A stretch of 64,000 nt of DNA from Leptodactylus fallax. Taxonomy: Eukaryota > Chordata > Amphibia > Anura > Leptodactylidae. This document shows positions 54,474-64,000 of the stretch, piece after piece. Numbering within the stretch: position 1 is the first letter of the stretch; each line of letters begins with the position of its first letter. The position numbers were made by a program, and so were the translations under genes. The notes under the pieces are model-generated. The model was not told where the DNA came from. It did no database searches and saw only the letters and a list, made by a program, of their open reading frames with translations. The stretch lies in contig CAMRHE010000356.1 in assembly GCA_947044405.1 (NCBI GenBank), positions 496,001 through 560,000 of the forward strand, written 5' to 3'.

Positions 54474-57339
54474 TAAAGAGGAAAAGTCACTTTATTCAAA
54501 ATCTACATGCTGTATCTTGAAAATAAAAGTACTGCTGGAATAGCCTTTACAAAGGCTACAATACAGTGTGTTTAGTTAAACGTTTTTTTGCAATGATAGT
54601 CTCCCTTTAAGGAGTTCTGAAAATAGAAGCATGGACTAGCACAGTCAATGCCAAACTAATATGTGTCCAAGCCTCTGAAGGTTAGACTCAAGTCCTTCAA
54701 TCAATACTGTACATCATAGGAAAAAGCAGCAATCTAAAGAAATAAATGGTACAATTGTGCAAGTTTGGAGTGGATAGATTTAGTGTATTTAATATCTTTT
54801 ACTGCAAAAATGTCCTTACTGTTTTATAAACAGTCACAGAATACAGTTTTCAGACATTCAGTTGAATTCTGTTTGTCCGTCTGGCTGATGACCCTTCGTT
54901 GTTCACTATTTCTACTGTAACAAAAGTATAAAAGTTGCAGATAGAGGCCAATATTACAGACGTCTAGGTAGACATGGCCAATCATAAGTCAACACAGCTG
55001 TGTTGACTGGAAAGGAAGCAATGGGGTCAAAGTAAGATCAAAGAAAACATGGCTTCCTCTTAGAATAGGCCTCTTGTCATATATATCAGCATCTCCATCA
55101 TCCTACATACAAACAGAAAATAAATAGAAAACTGAACATTTTACACAAATTAGGAAAACTTTTCAGAAATAAAATTTTATCTATCCACAAAGTGAATTAA
55201 TGCACAATACATTTTTGCTTTGTATCTAAAGACAAAGAAAAGCATCCCAATATCAGTATTTACACAAGTAACAAATGTGAAGAAGGAAATAATGTTTTAG
55301 GTAGTGTTAGTTATAAAAGGTTTTCCTAGGAATTGATGGATGGAAATTTCAGTGGTCCCCATCAGTTTATCTATGGGACTAAACTATTGTATCAATCAGG
55401 CACAATCTTTGTTTTCCTCTATCCCCTGATGGAGAAAGAGAGTACTGGGGAAACGCGTTGGTATTCTGTTAATTTTTGGAATTAGGTCTCAGTATTACAT
55501 GCTTATATATGTAGTCTCACTTAGTGGTGATGTCCTCGGGGGCCTCATTGCTCTCCCTGAGTGACATTTTGTTTTGGTTTTGTCTTTATTGTCCATCTAC
55601 TGGGGTGCAATATATGTTTTTATGGCATATAAAGGTTATGTTTACGTGATATAGTGTTTTCCCTTTACTGTGACAGTGCTAGCTTAAAGGGTACTTAGGT
55701 TATTATTGAGTTTGTGATTCCGTTCCAGACTGAGCAAGATGATGGCTCAGAGATTGGCACTGCATTGCGGTTCTGCATGTGAATCAGAGGAGTAACATGA
55801 AGCTTCTGGGCCCTAATACTCATAATAATCCTTCATATTTCTGTTACCTTCTGTCAGTCTTAGAATAACAATGTAGTGTAGCTGCCTATGTCTTAGAGAA
55901 TAGTATCTTTGACTTTGGAAAAAGTTGTAGTGCACATGTGCTGTAATTTCAGAACATGGATACAGTATTTTACATCTGTCTAGAGTCAGTCTTGTTGTAT
56001 GACTATGAGCAGCATAGGAATAAGTACGGTTCTCCTCCAAAGCACAGACGTAAGCATTGCCAAACCAGCCTCGTGCTAGATAAATACCTTGGCCTTTGCG
56101 GTCTACCACGGCTAGTGTCCTACATTTATATAACTGTACAACGTTCAGAGAGCTTTTTTTCAGCTGGCAGAATATAATATGACTAGCTGGAAGAGCAGAG
56201 CCAAGAAAAATGTGATCCTGACCTTTTTTTGTTTTTAGTTTGGAATGTGATGACAGTTGAAACCCATCATGATTTTTAATGCTGCCCCTCGGGCCCTCTA
56301 TGTTACACATGGGCTTTACAATGTTGTGTATTATTTCTCAATTATTTTTTTAGAATACTGAATAATAGAGACAAGTAAAATACAAAGTACAATTGAATTC
56401 CTATATCCATGATAAATCATGGTAAATGACTGACATGAACTGAAGGAATTGCTTTAGTGCAACTAGAATACAATGACTTAGAAATACATTTTCTGTCATC
56501 ACATTTGTCCATGTATATTGTAATGAGGGAAAAGCTGCAACCTGTGAAATTGATCTATCTTAAACTATTCATAAGCATGAAGTCTGCTAGCTAACTACAT
56601 ATATAAATCACAATATTCTGCTGGAATGCATCCGGTTTATAGTGAACAGTATTATAGCAGCAAAGATGGGAAGGGAATGGGGTGCAAAGAATCTCCATGT
56701 TAACTTTATTACAGGTCACGGAATGCAAAGAATCATCAAGCCCTTGTCCACTACATATCAGAAAGTTTAAAGAATCAGAAAGACCCCCTTTACTACAGAC
56801 TATAAAGTGGAAAAAATCCTCACTTCCCATTTGTTACAATTTGTGGGGTGCAAGAACCATTGTGTTCCGGTTCACTACAGGTCATAAGGTCCAAGGATCA
56901 TTGCAACCTCCTATATTACATGTAATGAGATGCAAAGAATTAACATGCCCTCCCATCGCTATAAGTCCATAGTATTTAGTGGAGAAAGCATGGTGAACAT
57001 TGAAACCCATTGATTTCAATGACTATTTTGTAATGCTTTGTTTTCTGCTCAGTCCCTATGTGCCAGCTCTCGCACGGTGTGCAAGTAGTTCTTAGTTATT
57101 AAGAGGCAAGTCATTGTAAAACCAAACTGTAATAAACCCGATAATAAGACAATGACACTTAGACAACTAGACTATAAACGTGAACCTGCAGGGCAGAAAA
57201 GATCCTTACCTTCACCTTCATTACTTAAAAGTAAAGCAGTTAGAAAAATGTTACTATACCATTACATGTAAAATCCATGAAATAGAGTAACAGTCTTAAC
57301 AGTCTTATTATAAAGCTGTATCATCAATTATTGTTACAG
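54474..57339. other. Intron I-J, distal part
   Basis: No gene. A hammerhead-like motif lies at 55426-55461. Around 56690-56960 spaced GTGCAAGAA / TGCAAAGAAT words suggest an old tandem repeat. A 165-codon open frame on the - strand (55813-56310) has no motif or splice signal and is not called. Confidence 0.4.
55426..55461 (+). ncRNA. Weak hammerhead-like motif
   Basis: CTGATGG (55426-55432), then a segment that could form only a poor stem, then GAAA (55450-55453) and CGCGTTGG. CTGATGA...GAAACGCGTTG is a recurring motif of frog retroelement ends. Here the seventh core base is G rather than A. Confidence 0.25.
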
Positions 57340-57629
57340 GTTTATTCCAGAAGCCTGGTCGTCTTGCAGTGTCACCTGTGGTCGTGGTGTGCAAGTGAGG
57401 GAAGTCAAGTGTCGTATTTTACTGACTTTTACTCAGACTGAACTAGAATTGCCAGAAGAAGAATGTGAAGAAGAAAAACCCATTGTAGAAAGAGCATGTT
57501 ATCTCCCACCATGTCATGGTGAAGTGGTGGACCAAGCAGTAGAGTTTCCAGCACAAGAGAAGGATTCAGCCGAGATGTATGACTGGGAGTATATTGGGTT
57601 CACTGCCTGTTCTAGCAGCTGTTCTGGAG
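57340..57629 (+). CDS. ADAMTSL3: ADAMTSL3 exon J: thrombospondin repeat, linker and start of the next repeat
   Basis: A 290-nt exon, acceptor TTGTTACAG, donor GTAGAA, completing a codon from exon I and ending in phase 1. It reads FIPEAWSSCSVTCGRGVQVR, then EVKCRILLTFTQTELELPEE, then RACYLPPCHGE, closing one repeat with six Cys. A variable acidic linker follows, then YDWEYIGFTACSSSCSGG, which opens the next. In that last motif the Gly after the second Cys is Ser, so the O-fucose consensus is lost. Confidence 0.95.
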
Positions 57630-59371
57630 GTAGAATGATTGTTTTTTTCGTTATAATATATCATTAGTTGTCTTGTTGTGATATTTGCAATCTCTTTATC
57701 CTCTATTCTTCTCTTTGAATTGTTTTTATTTCCATGCGTGTATCATAAAAAAATATGGCTTAAAATATCATGCAAAAAGCCAAAGATATACATATATAAA
57801 TTTCATAGACAATGTCTGTTCTACTGTTATACTCCCATGCAGTGTGTATTGTGGTCATGGCAAAAATGAAGCTACCAGACACTGTTTAATAATGGAACCA
57901 AGACTTTACTACTTTAATTGCAGATACAAGAAAGCAATTGGGATATGCAGGATATGGTGCACGTAATCTGCAGCTCCACTTGCATGAGCTAGCCTTTATC
58001 ACTCCTGTTTGAAACGGCAACACTCTCACACTCATGGAAGAGCCCTCTAATTCCTTGTAATATAGTAGCTGCTTTTGGGGATGAACGCCAACCAACCAAA
58101 CTGAATGGATTCCACATACCAGCTCCCCATAAAGGCACAAAGGCTGCTCTTTATACCGTGCACCTTCACCCCCGCATAACACAAGCGTCAAGCCACACCT
58201 AGAAAGGCATCACACCACTGGGTGTCTCTAGGAATACCTCCCATGGTACAACTTGTAGGAACAACTAACGTTCCACCTTCAGATATTGCACCTGCAAAGG
58301 AAACACAACACAAATCACTTTTCTATATCAACAGTTACACGGCATATCTGGAAAATGGTCCCAAATGAGTGCAACATTACATTAAAACAACTTATAAAGG
58401 GACTGTACATATGGTTATTTATGGAGCCCCACCTAGGATTGCTTACTAAAGAGGTTAACCCTACTGTCTATATTGAAAACTGTGAATTTAGTTTACTGAG
58501 AATATCTTCATCCTTTGTTTGCTGTGGAAGGTACAGCAAGATAACAGTAATGGATGAGGTGTATTATACAAAAGGGGGAATGTATTAAGACTATTCAGTT
58601 TTATGGGTTGATTGCTGGCCATACATGTTGACCCATTATGGCCAATGGTCAGTTATAAAATTACCATGAAAGACAATTCACGATAGCTGATAGCAGAATT
58701 TTGTCTGCCATAAAAAGACTGACAATGTTGGAAATTTTCGGCTGGCGGCCACCAGTGTTTCGCATGATCACCCACTTTTAGCCAATTTGGGCAGACCCAT
58801 TGCCCTAATTGGGCAGTTTAGTTGCTAATGTTGGTAGTGGGTTTGTTCATATGAAGAATCCCACTATCAATCGAACTGCCTCATCCAAAATTAAAATGTC
58901 AGGCCAGCTTTAAGCTGCAATCAAAATATGTCCAAGAGTACTCAGAATATATATTTATATATATATATATAAATATATATATATATAAATATATATATTA
59001 TATATTATATTATATATATATTATATTCAGTTGACTGATAAGGACTAGCTTCACTATGTACTTTTCTTTACGTTATTTATTAAGGAATCTGGAAAGAGAG
59101 GTCTCTGTATATAATGCATTTGCTTTAAATATAATGTGTTGATTCTGTCAAACTATTATTTTTAAGAAAATAAATTGCATACACTTCTGATAAGATAGTG
59201 ACAAACGCATCCAAAGGGCCCAATAACATGAATCTTATTAGACATTGGACCCCTGATTAGAACAAGGGGTTCTAACTTCTCCAAAATTCAGGAATTAAAG
59301 TTTTTCAACTCTTGAACGTATAATTATATTTCTTTACTATTTATTGTGTTTGTTTTATTCCTCTATTCTAG
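57630..59371. other. Intron J-K
   Basis: No gene. A long AT-only low-complexity tract lies at about 58948-59031. Nothing else was recognised before the CTATTCTAG acceptor of exon K. Confidence 0.45.
58948..59031. repeat. AT-rich low-complexity tract
   Basis: Almost pure alternating A and T with TTATATAT and ATAAATAT variants, 80 or more bases. Confidence 0.93.
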
Positions 59372-59501
59372 GAACACAAGAAGCCATAGCAGCCTGCCTC
59401 CATATCCAGACAAAGAGAATTGTGAACAACAGTCTGTGTGACAGCTCCATGCGCCCACCTGCAATGACGAGAGCCTGTAACACCAAACTGTGCCCTCCAA
59501 G
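59372..59501 (+). CDS. ADAMTSL3: ADAMTSL3 exon K: end of thrombospondin repeat
   Basis: A 130-nt exon, acceptor CTATTCTAG, donor GTACTG, phase 1 in and phase 2 out. It reads TQEAIAACLHIQTKRIVNNS, then LCDSSMRPPAMTRACNTKLC and PP, which completes the repeat begun in exon J. NNS is a possible N-glycosylation site. It is the last exon in the window. The next would start with the Trp-containing opening of another repeat. Confidence 0.95.
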
Positions 59502-60084
59502 GTACTGTCTAAAGCCATGTACATCTCTTTCACTGAATTACATCATTAGTAGATAATGCATAAGGAAAGCTGCAAAAAGATTGTGTTTGGCCATATAAAG
59601 CCACACAAGATGGTTGACAACTAGTTCATGTTTTCCCATAAAACGTCTTATTTACTTCCTTAAAAACCATATTTAATTGACAAACTTCAACACCCAAAGT
59701 AGGAAAACACTTATTGGGGCATATTGGTGCAGATTTGGGACAAGTTACTGCATTTCACCTGTATGGTAATGGCCATTAAATTGAAAACCTTTGGTTGACT
59801 TGGTTGACTGGTTGTTAGCATACATGTAAAGTAACATGCGCTAGGCATTACTGCAGTTAAAAACCGCATTCAGTTCTTCAGTAACCCAGCCTCAGAGGCA
59901 ACACATCTGTATGGCTGTGGAGGTATCATTACTTTACTCTGGTTGATTTGTGTTTATCAAAATGTGTGAATTGTCCAGACAACCATGACACAAGCAACTA
60001 ATAATAAGCCATAGAAGTGAAACATTTTCAAGCAAAATTGATATCTTTTAAAATAAATTTACCCATTTAAACTGCAATATTACT
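59502..60084. other. Intron after exon K, first part
   Basis: Nothing recognised. Confidence 0.4.
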
Positions 60085-61535
60085 GGGTCTGGGTTCAGGT
60101 ATGTGTGGGCCCTTGGATGACTGAGCCTAGTAACTCAGCGGAAGCAGTGTTTTCCTCTAAAAGATGGCGAAGCAAAAAACAATTGCAATTGGGTAGTTTT
60201 TGCAGTGGGGAGCTGCTGGAATCTTGTAGGTCTTCTGTAACTTTGAACTCTTGCATTGCAAAAAAAAAAACTGTAGGTGAATATGCTCCCATAGAGTATA
60301 ATGGCCTCCTTATGCCCTCATACAGTAAAATGCCCCCCTTATACCATCCATATAATGACCTCATACAGTACAATGGCCCCCTTATGCCCCTATACACTAC
60401 ACTGCCCCCATATAATGGTCCCTTATGACCCTATACAGTACAATGGCCCCTTATAATGGTCCCTTATACTACAGTAACCCCTTATTCCCCCATATATTAA
60501 CCCCTTATGTCTCCACACAGTATAATGCCACTTAATGGACCCCTGCTGTATATCACCTTACAGTACAATAACCCCATATAATGGTCTCTTAAGACCCCTA
60601 TATAGCACGGTGCCCCTTTATTCCTCCATATAATAACCTCTTCTGCCCCTATATAGTATAGTGCCCCTTTATTCCACCATATAATGTCCAGTTATGTCCC
60701 CGTATAATACAGTGTCTCCTTATGCCCCCATATAATGGCCTCTAATCCCCCATACAGTATAGTACAGTGCCCCCTTATGCCTTACTTCTCCCTCTAGTTT
60801 ACTGGGAGAGAGCTGTAAATGCAGATTTCAGTTTCTCTTAGCTCGTGCCATCTCATACCCCTGCCCCTTCCCTGCTCTGGAAATCCTGTACATGCCGGAC
60901 GGGAAGTAGCAGGGGTTAGAGAATCTATGAACAGTAAGTAAAAGTGAGATCTGCACTTGCTGCTTGACTCTGTCAGCTCAATGAGCGCTTGCATCTGTAC
61001 TGATGGAAGTGCTCATTGCCGACCCTGAGTGGGCCCCCCTAAGTACTTTGAACCCTGGCACCTGCCCAGGTTTACTGGGTGCTATCGACAGCCCTGAATA
61101 TTACATTACACACGGTGAAAGTGAAATCTGCATTTTACGCTCTCTCCTCTTAAAACGGGGAGGGGGGTCAGGCATAAAGGGGCACTGTAATATACGGTAT
61201 GGGGGATTAGAGGCACTGTACTATATGGAAACATAAGGGGCCATTATATGACGAAGTAAAGGGGCACTGTACTATATACAGACATAAGAGGCCATTATAT
61301 GAAATGAGGGAATAAAGGGGCACTGTACTATATAGGGGCATAGGAGGCCATTGTTTAGGGAATAAAGGGGCAATGTACTGTATAGGGGCATACGGAACCA
61401 TTATATGGGGGGAAAACTACCCAATTTCAGTTGTTTTTTGCTTCAGCGTATTATAGTGGGAAACACTGCTGCCACATGAGTTGTGTCGCACTGAGGTTCT
61501 ATCACCTAAGGGCCCAAACAAACCTGGAGCCAGCC
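60085..61535. mobile_element. Foldback element with minisatellite arms
   Basis: A large inverted repeat. The left edge (GGGTCTGGGTTCAGGTATGT, then GGGCCCTTGGATGA) is complementary to the right edge (TCACCTAAGGGCCCAAACAA, then CCTGGAGCCAGCC). Further in, AATTGGGTAGTTTT pairs with AAAACTACCCAATT. Each arm then carries a degenerate tandem array (about 60285-60780 and its complement about 61165-61410) with units like CCCCTTATGCCCCCATATAA TGG. The middle (60780-61165) is itself partly palindromic. No TSD was found, so the outer ends are approximate. Confidence 0.7.
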
Positions 61536-62652
61536 AGTGTGTGCTGATAAATCACCCTATGTAACTGTAGCTGTAAACAGAGCCATATACTATAAATCTA
61601 GTAATACTGCACAGCATATTAGAGGGACACCAGAGCAATAAGTTGTGAGCACCTTCTGTGAAGGGGAATCTTTCCAATGTGTTGTTGATTAAAAGGAGTT
61701 TAGAAGTAAATTGCCTTTCCAAACAGGAACTAGATATAGACAAAGCAAAAAATTGGAAATGTCTGAGAGGTGTAGGCTTAAAGGTAACATAAGATGGCTC
61801 ATAGTGAATCTGCATTGGACAGAGTGGGATGATTGAAAAGGCCTTTATGCACGGTGCACTGAAATGTAAACAATGCTATAGATATGTGTGTGGAGCAGCT
61901 GTGTGGAGTAAGATGCCAGAGGAGTCTTTTGTTACTGAGTGTTTATGGATAACTGATGTCTTGGTTCATGGCATTTTCATGAATTACATTCTGCAGATCA
62001 GTGAGACATAGTAAATTCTCCAGCTTGTGAAATGTCTATTTATCAATGTAGAATATGATATTGTAGTATGATCCCGCAGCATGGTGTGGAGAATGTGTTC
62101 ATTCATATCAGCACTTTCCCCAGTAAAGCTTTCTATCCCTAGTGCATAATATATGCATTCTAATACTCTGAGGGTGAAGAAAGACAGAAAAGTTTATTAT
62201 GCCCTGTTATCCTGCAGTGTTGATCCAGAAGAAGGCATAACAGTATGAGATATTTACAAGCTGCAGCATTTCCCAGACAGGGTTCCCAGGAACCCTGGGG
62301 ATCTTTCAGGTCTGATCAGGTGTAACCCAGAACAAAGAAATGGCATGAGCTGTCTCTTTTATACAAGGGAAGACAAAGTCATTTCAAACTCCCCAAAAAT
62401 GATTGACAATGTAGCCACCATATCCCCAAATTACCATGCTGGGCAAGAATTATAGAATGCTTAATCTGTCCCTACGTTGAAGTGTACCTAAACTTTCATA
62501 CAACTTTTGACTTTCTGAAAGTATAGTACAGTATTAACTGATTTTGGCTCCTTTACATGAAATCCTCTTCTTGTCCTTTCTGTAATTTTTTTCCTTATTT
62601 CTCTCACTCCTTTTCACTGGAGTATGATCTTAGTGTCATATTAAAATATGAG
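61536..62652. other. Intron after exon K, between the foldback and hAT E4
   Basis: No exon or element recognised. I looked for the next expected thrombospondin-repeat exon and did not see it. Confidence 0.4.
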
Positions 62653-62660
62653 AATCTCAT

Positions 62661-63728
62661 TAGTGGTGCAAGTACCGCCATAGCGGCTGCCACGGGGCCT
62701 GCGATCTTAGGGACGCCGGTGGTCCCCTGCTGCTTTTTTTTTTTTTTAATATGTTGTTACTTGCTGGTAACAAAATGCTGATCCCCGTTCCTGCTCACGG
62801 CTGTCTCCGCTTCCCCTTCTGCTCTCCAGGGCCCCCCTGTGTCCCATATCACGTTGCTGGGGTCCCCTGGAGGGAATAAGGGGAAGCGGAGGTGGCCATG
62901 AGCAGGAGTGGGGATCAGTAAGTAAGGCCGCAGGCCCGCGGTAAGAGTATTTGTTGGGCAAACCCCAACAAATACTGCTATTATTATACTGTGGGGTCTC
63001 CTCAGACCCTCAAGTATAATGATCGGAGGCCCAGGGAAGGTGAGCAAACATAAAAATCAGTGTTACCTCTCCGGCGCAACTCCATGCTGTCTTCTGGCCT
63101 CTGTAGTAGATGTCATGTGGGTCACGCCGGCATCGTAACACATAATGATACTGGTCATTGATGTAATTGAAGAGGGTTGAAAACAGCAGGAAGTCGCGCA
63201 GGAGAGGTGAGTAACATTGTTTTTTATGTTTTTCACCTCCACTGGGCCTCTGAAAAAACCCCAGAGTATAATAATAGTTTGTTGGTGGTGTATCCCAAAT
63301 ATTATGGGTTCTGCCAAACCACAATGGGACATAATACTGTGTGGAGGGGCCGCTATGGAACATTATACTATGTGGAGGGTCCGCTATATGACATTATACT
63401 GTGTGGAGGGGCCGCTATGGGACATTATACTGTGTGGAGGGGCCACTATGGGACATTATACTGTGTGGAGAGGCCACTATGTGACATTATTTTGTGTGCA
63501 GGGGCCTCTATGGAACATTGTACTGTGTGGAGGGGCCACTATGGGACATTATACTGTGAGGAGGAGCTGCTATGGGATATTATACTGTCTGGAGGCCACT
63601 TTGGGACATTATAGTGAGTGTAAATGAGGTGTTATACTGTGTGGAGGCCAGGAAAGGGGGTGCTATGCCATGGGTGGGCCCAAGTCAAAAGTTTTCTATG
63701 GGGCCCAGTCTTTGCTAGTTACACCCTG
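62661..63728 (+). mobile_element. Non-autonomous hAT element E4 with module and minisatellite
   Basis: 1068 bp with a perfect 8-bp TSD, AATCTCAT, at 62653-62660 and 63729-63736. The ends are TAGTGGTGCAAGTACC and CTAGTTACACCCTG, a hAT end type different from E1/E2 and E3. Inside are the palindromic module (about 62980-63275, bounded by CTATTATTATACTGTGGGGT and CCAGAGTATAATAATAG) and a minisatellite of 31 bp units (about 63320-63640, GTGTGGAGGGGCCACTATGG then GACATTATACT). No transposase gene. Confidence 0.9.
63320..63640. repeat. 31-bp minisatellite inside hAT E4
   Basis: About ten imperfect copies. The unit closely resembles those of E1 and E2: a GGGGCC(A/G)CTATGGGACAT core followed by TATACTGTGTG. 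Confidence 0.9.
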
Positions 63729-63736
63729 AATCTCAT

Positions 63737-64000
63737 ATTTCATGGGACTCCCAAACCACTACCATGCTTTACAATACCTAAGATATAAGAGTTTGAAGTG
63801 ACCCTTTAGCCTCAGCTTCCCTGCATTACACAAGACAACCACTGCACTCCAGTGAGAAGTGGTATACAGATTTCAACTTTCAACAGAGAAAATAATAAAG
63901 AAATGCAATATTTCACAGAAAGGAGCCAAAATTTATTAGTTTATTATTTCCTGGACCAATCACTGAGCAGGAAGCTGACTTTCAAGCATCATAGTTATCT
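63737..64000. other. Intron, window end
   Basis: Nothing recognised in these last bases. Confidence 0.4.

Larger units (their letters stand above)
1..64000 (+). other. ADAMTSL3: Internal part of the ADAMTSL3 gene (11 exons and their introns)
   Basis: Eleven + strand segments between consensus splice sites translate to consecutive parts of ADAMTSL3, a secreted extracellular-matrix glycoprotein that resembles ADAMTS proteases but has no catalytic domain. All ten exon junctions keep the reading frame (end phases 1,1,0,1,2,2,0,1,2,1). Domain order is Cys-rich domain, spacer, then a series of thrombospondin type-1 repeats. The choice of ADAMTSL3 over ADAMTSL1 rests on remembered human sequence: [25 protein letters not shown] and MPYDHFQPLPRWEHNPW fit ADAMTSL3 closely. 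No start codon, signal peptide, later repeats or Ig domains are in the window. Introns range from about 0.1 to 12.3 kb and are full of transposons. The window ends inside the intron after exon K. Confidence 0.9.

Noticed and set aside
55813..56310. 165-codon - strand frame in intron I-J
   Set aside because: No recognisable motif, starts and ends in AT-rich intron and is not near any element border. It could be checked by transcript data, but the sequence alone does not support a gene.
57678..57966. Open frames just after exon J, considered as a longer exon J
   Set aside because: The thrombospondin repeat must continue with the residues found in exon K, and the GTAGAA donor at 57630 gives the correct phase.
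1..64000. Prokaryotic-type operon, phage or defence system
   Set aside because: Spliced vertebrate exons, SINE and MITE content and lack of dense open frames rule this out. No tRNA or rRNA gene was seen either.

Overview
This is vertebrate nuclear DNA, most likely from a frog or toad. It holds the middle of one large, split host gene, transcribed on the + strand. Eleven short exons were found by matching translated segments between good splice sites. They join in phase across all ten introns (127, 75, 158, 112, 139, 51, 205, 148, 85, 290 and 130 nt; 1520 nt, about 506 codons). The product matches ADAMTSL3 (punctin-2), a secreted matrix glycoprotein related to ADAMTS proteases but without a protease domain. 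The exons run from the Cys-rich domain through the spacer and into thrombospondin type-1 repeats. The 5' and 3' ends of the gene lie outside the window. The amphibian assignment is an inference from the repeats: TTAA-flanked 'TTAAAGG' MITEs, a V-SINE, Penelope-like elements and Tc1 families.

The other roughly 97% is intron, filled with mobile DNA of many ages, often nested. By region: 1-15.9 kb holds exon A, a TTAA MITE, a hAT element with a 30-bp minisatellite (8678-9955), a decayed Tc1 relic split by a MITE, an ATCT microsatellite, a 400-bp palindrome and a V-SINE. 15.9-32 kb holds exons B to D, a short hAT with a perfect target-site duplication (TSD), a Tc1 DD34E transposon (20807-23662) whose transposase is split by a Penelope-like insertion, and a second Penelope-like element split by a 2.86-kb hAT (28157-31017). 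32-40.4 kb is dominated by a young 5.9-kb Ty3/Gypsy element of Gmr1 type (33063-38938). It has gag, protease and integrase but no reverse transcriptase or RNase H. 40.4-51.2 kb holds exons E to I, a run of TTAA MITEs and a second copy of the minisatellite hAT (49274-50673). 51.2-64 kb holds exons J and K, a Tc1/mariner DD37E transposon with one in-frame stop (52386-53943), a long foldback element (60085-61535) and another hAT (62661-63728).

Two patterns stand out. The first is the reverse-transcriptase-less LTR element: its two 842-bp LTRs differ at only two positions, so it moved recently and must have borrowed a reverse transcriptase. The second is a group of hAT elements with at least three different end sequences that all carry the same kind of cargo: a 300-385 bp palindromic module (E3 has a diverged version) followed by a minisatellite whose unit resembles the module's end. 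Element boundaries with TSDs were read directly. Family names rest on remembered motifs, not on searches.
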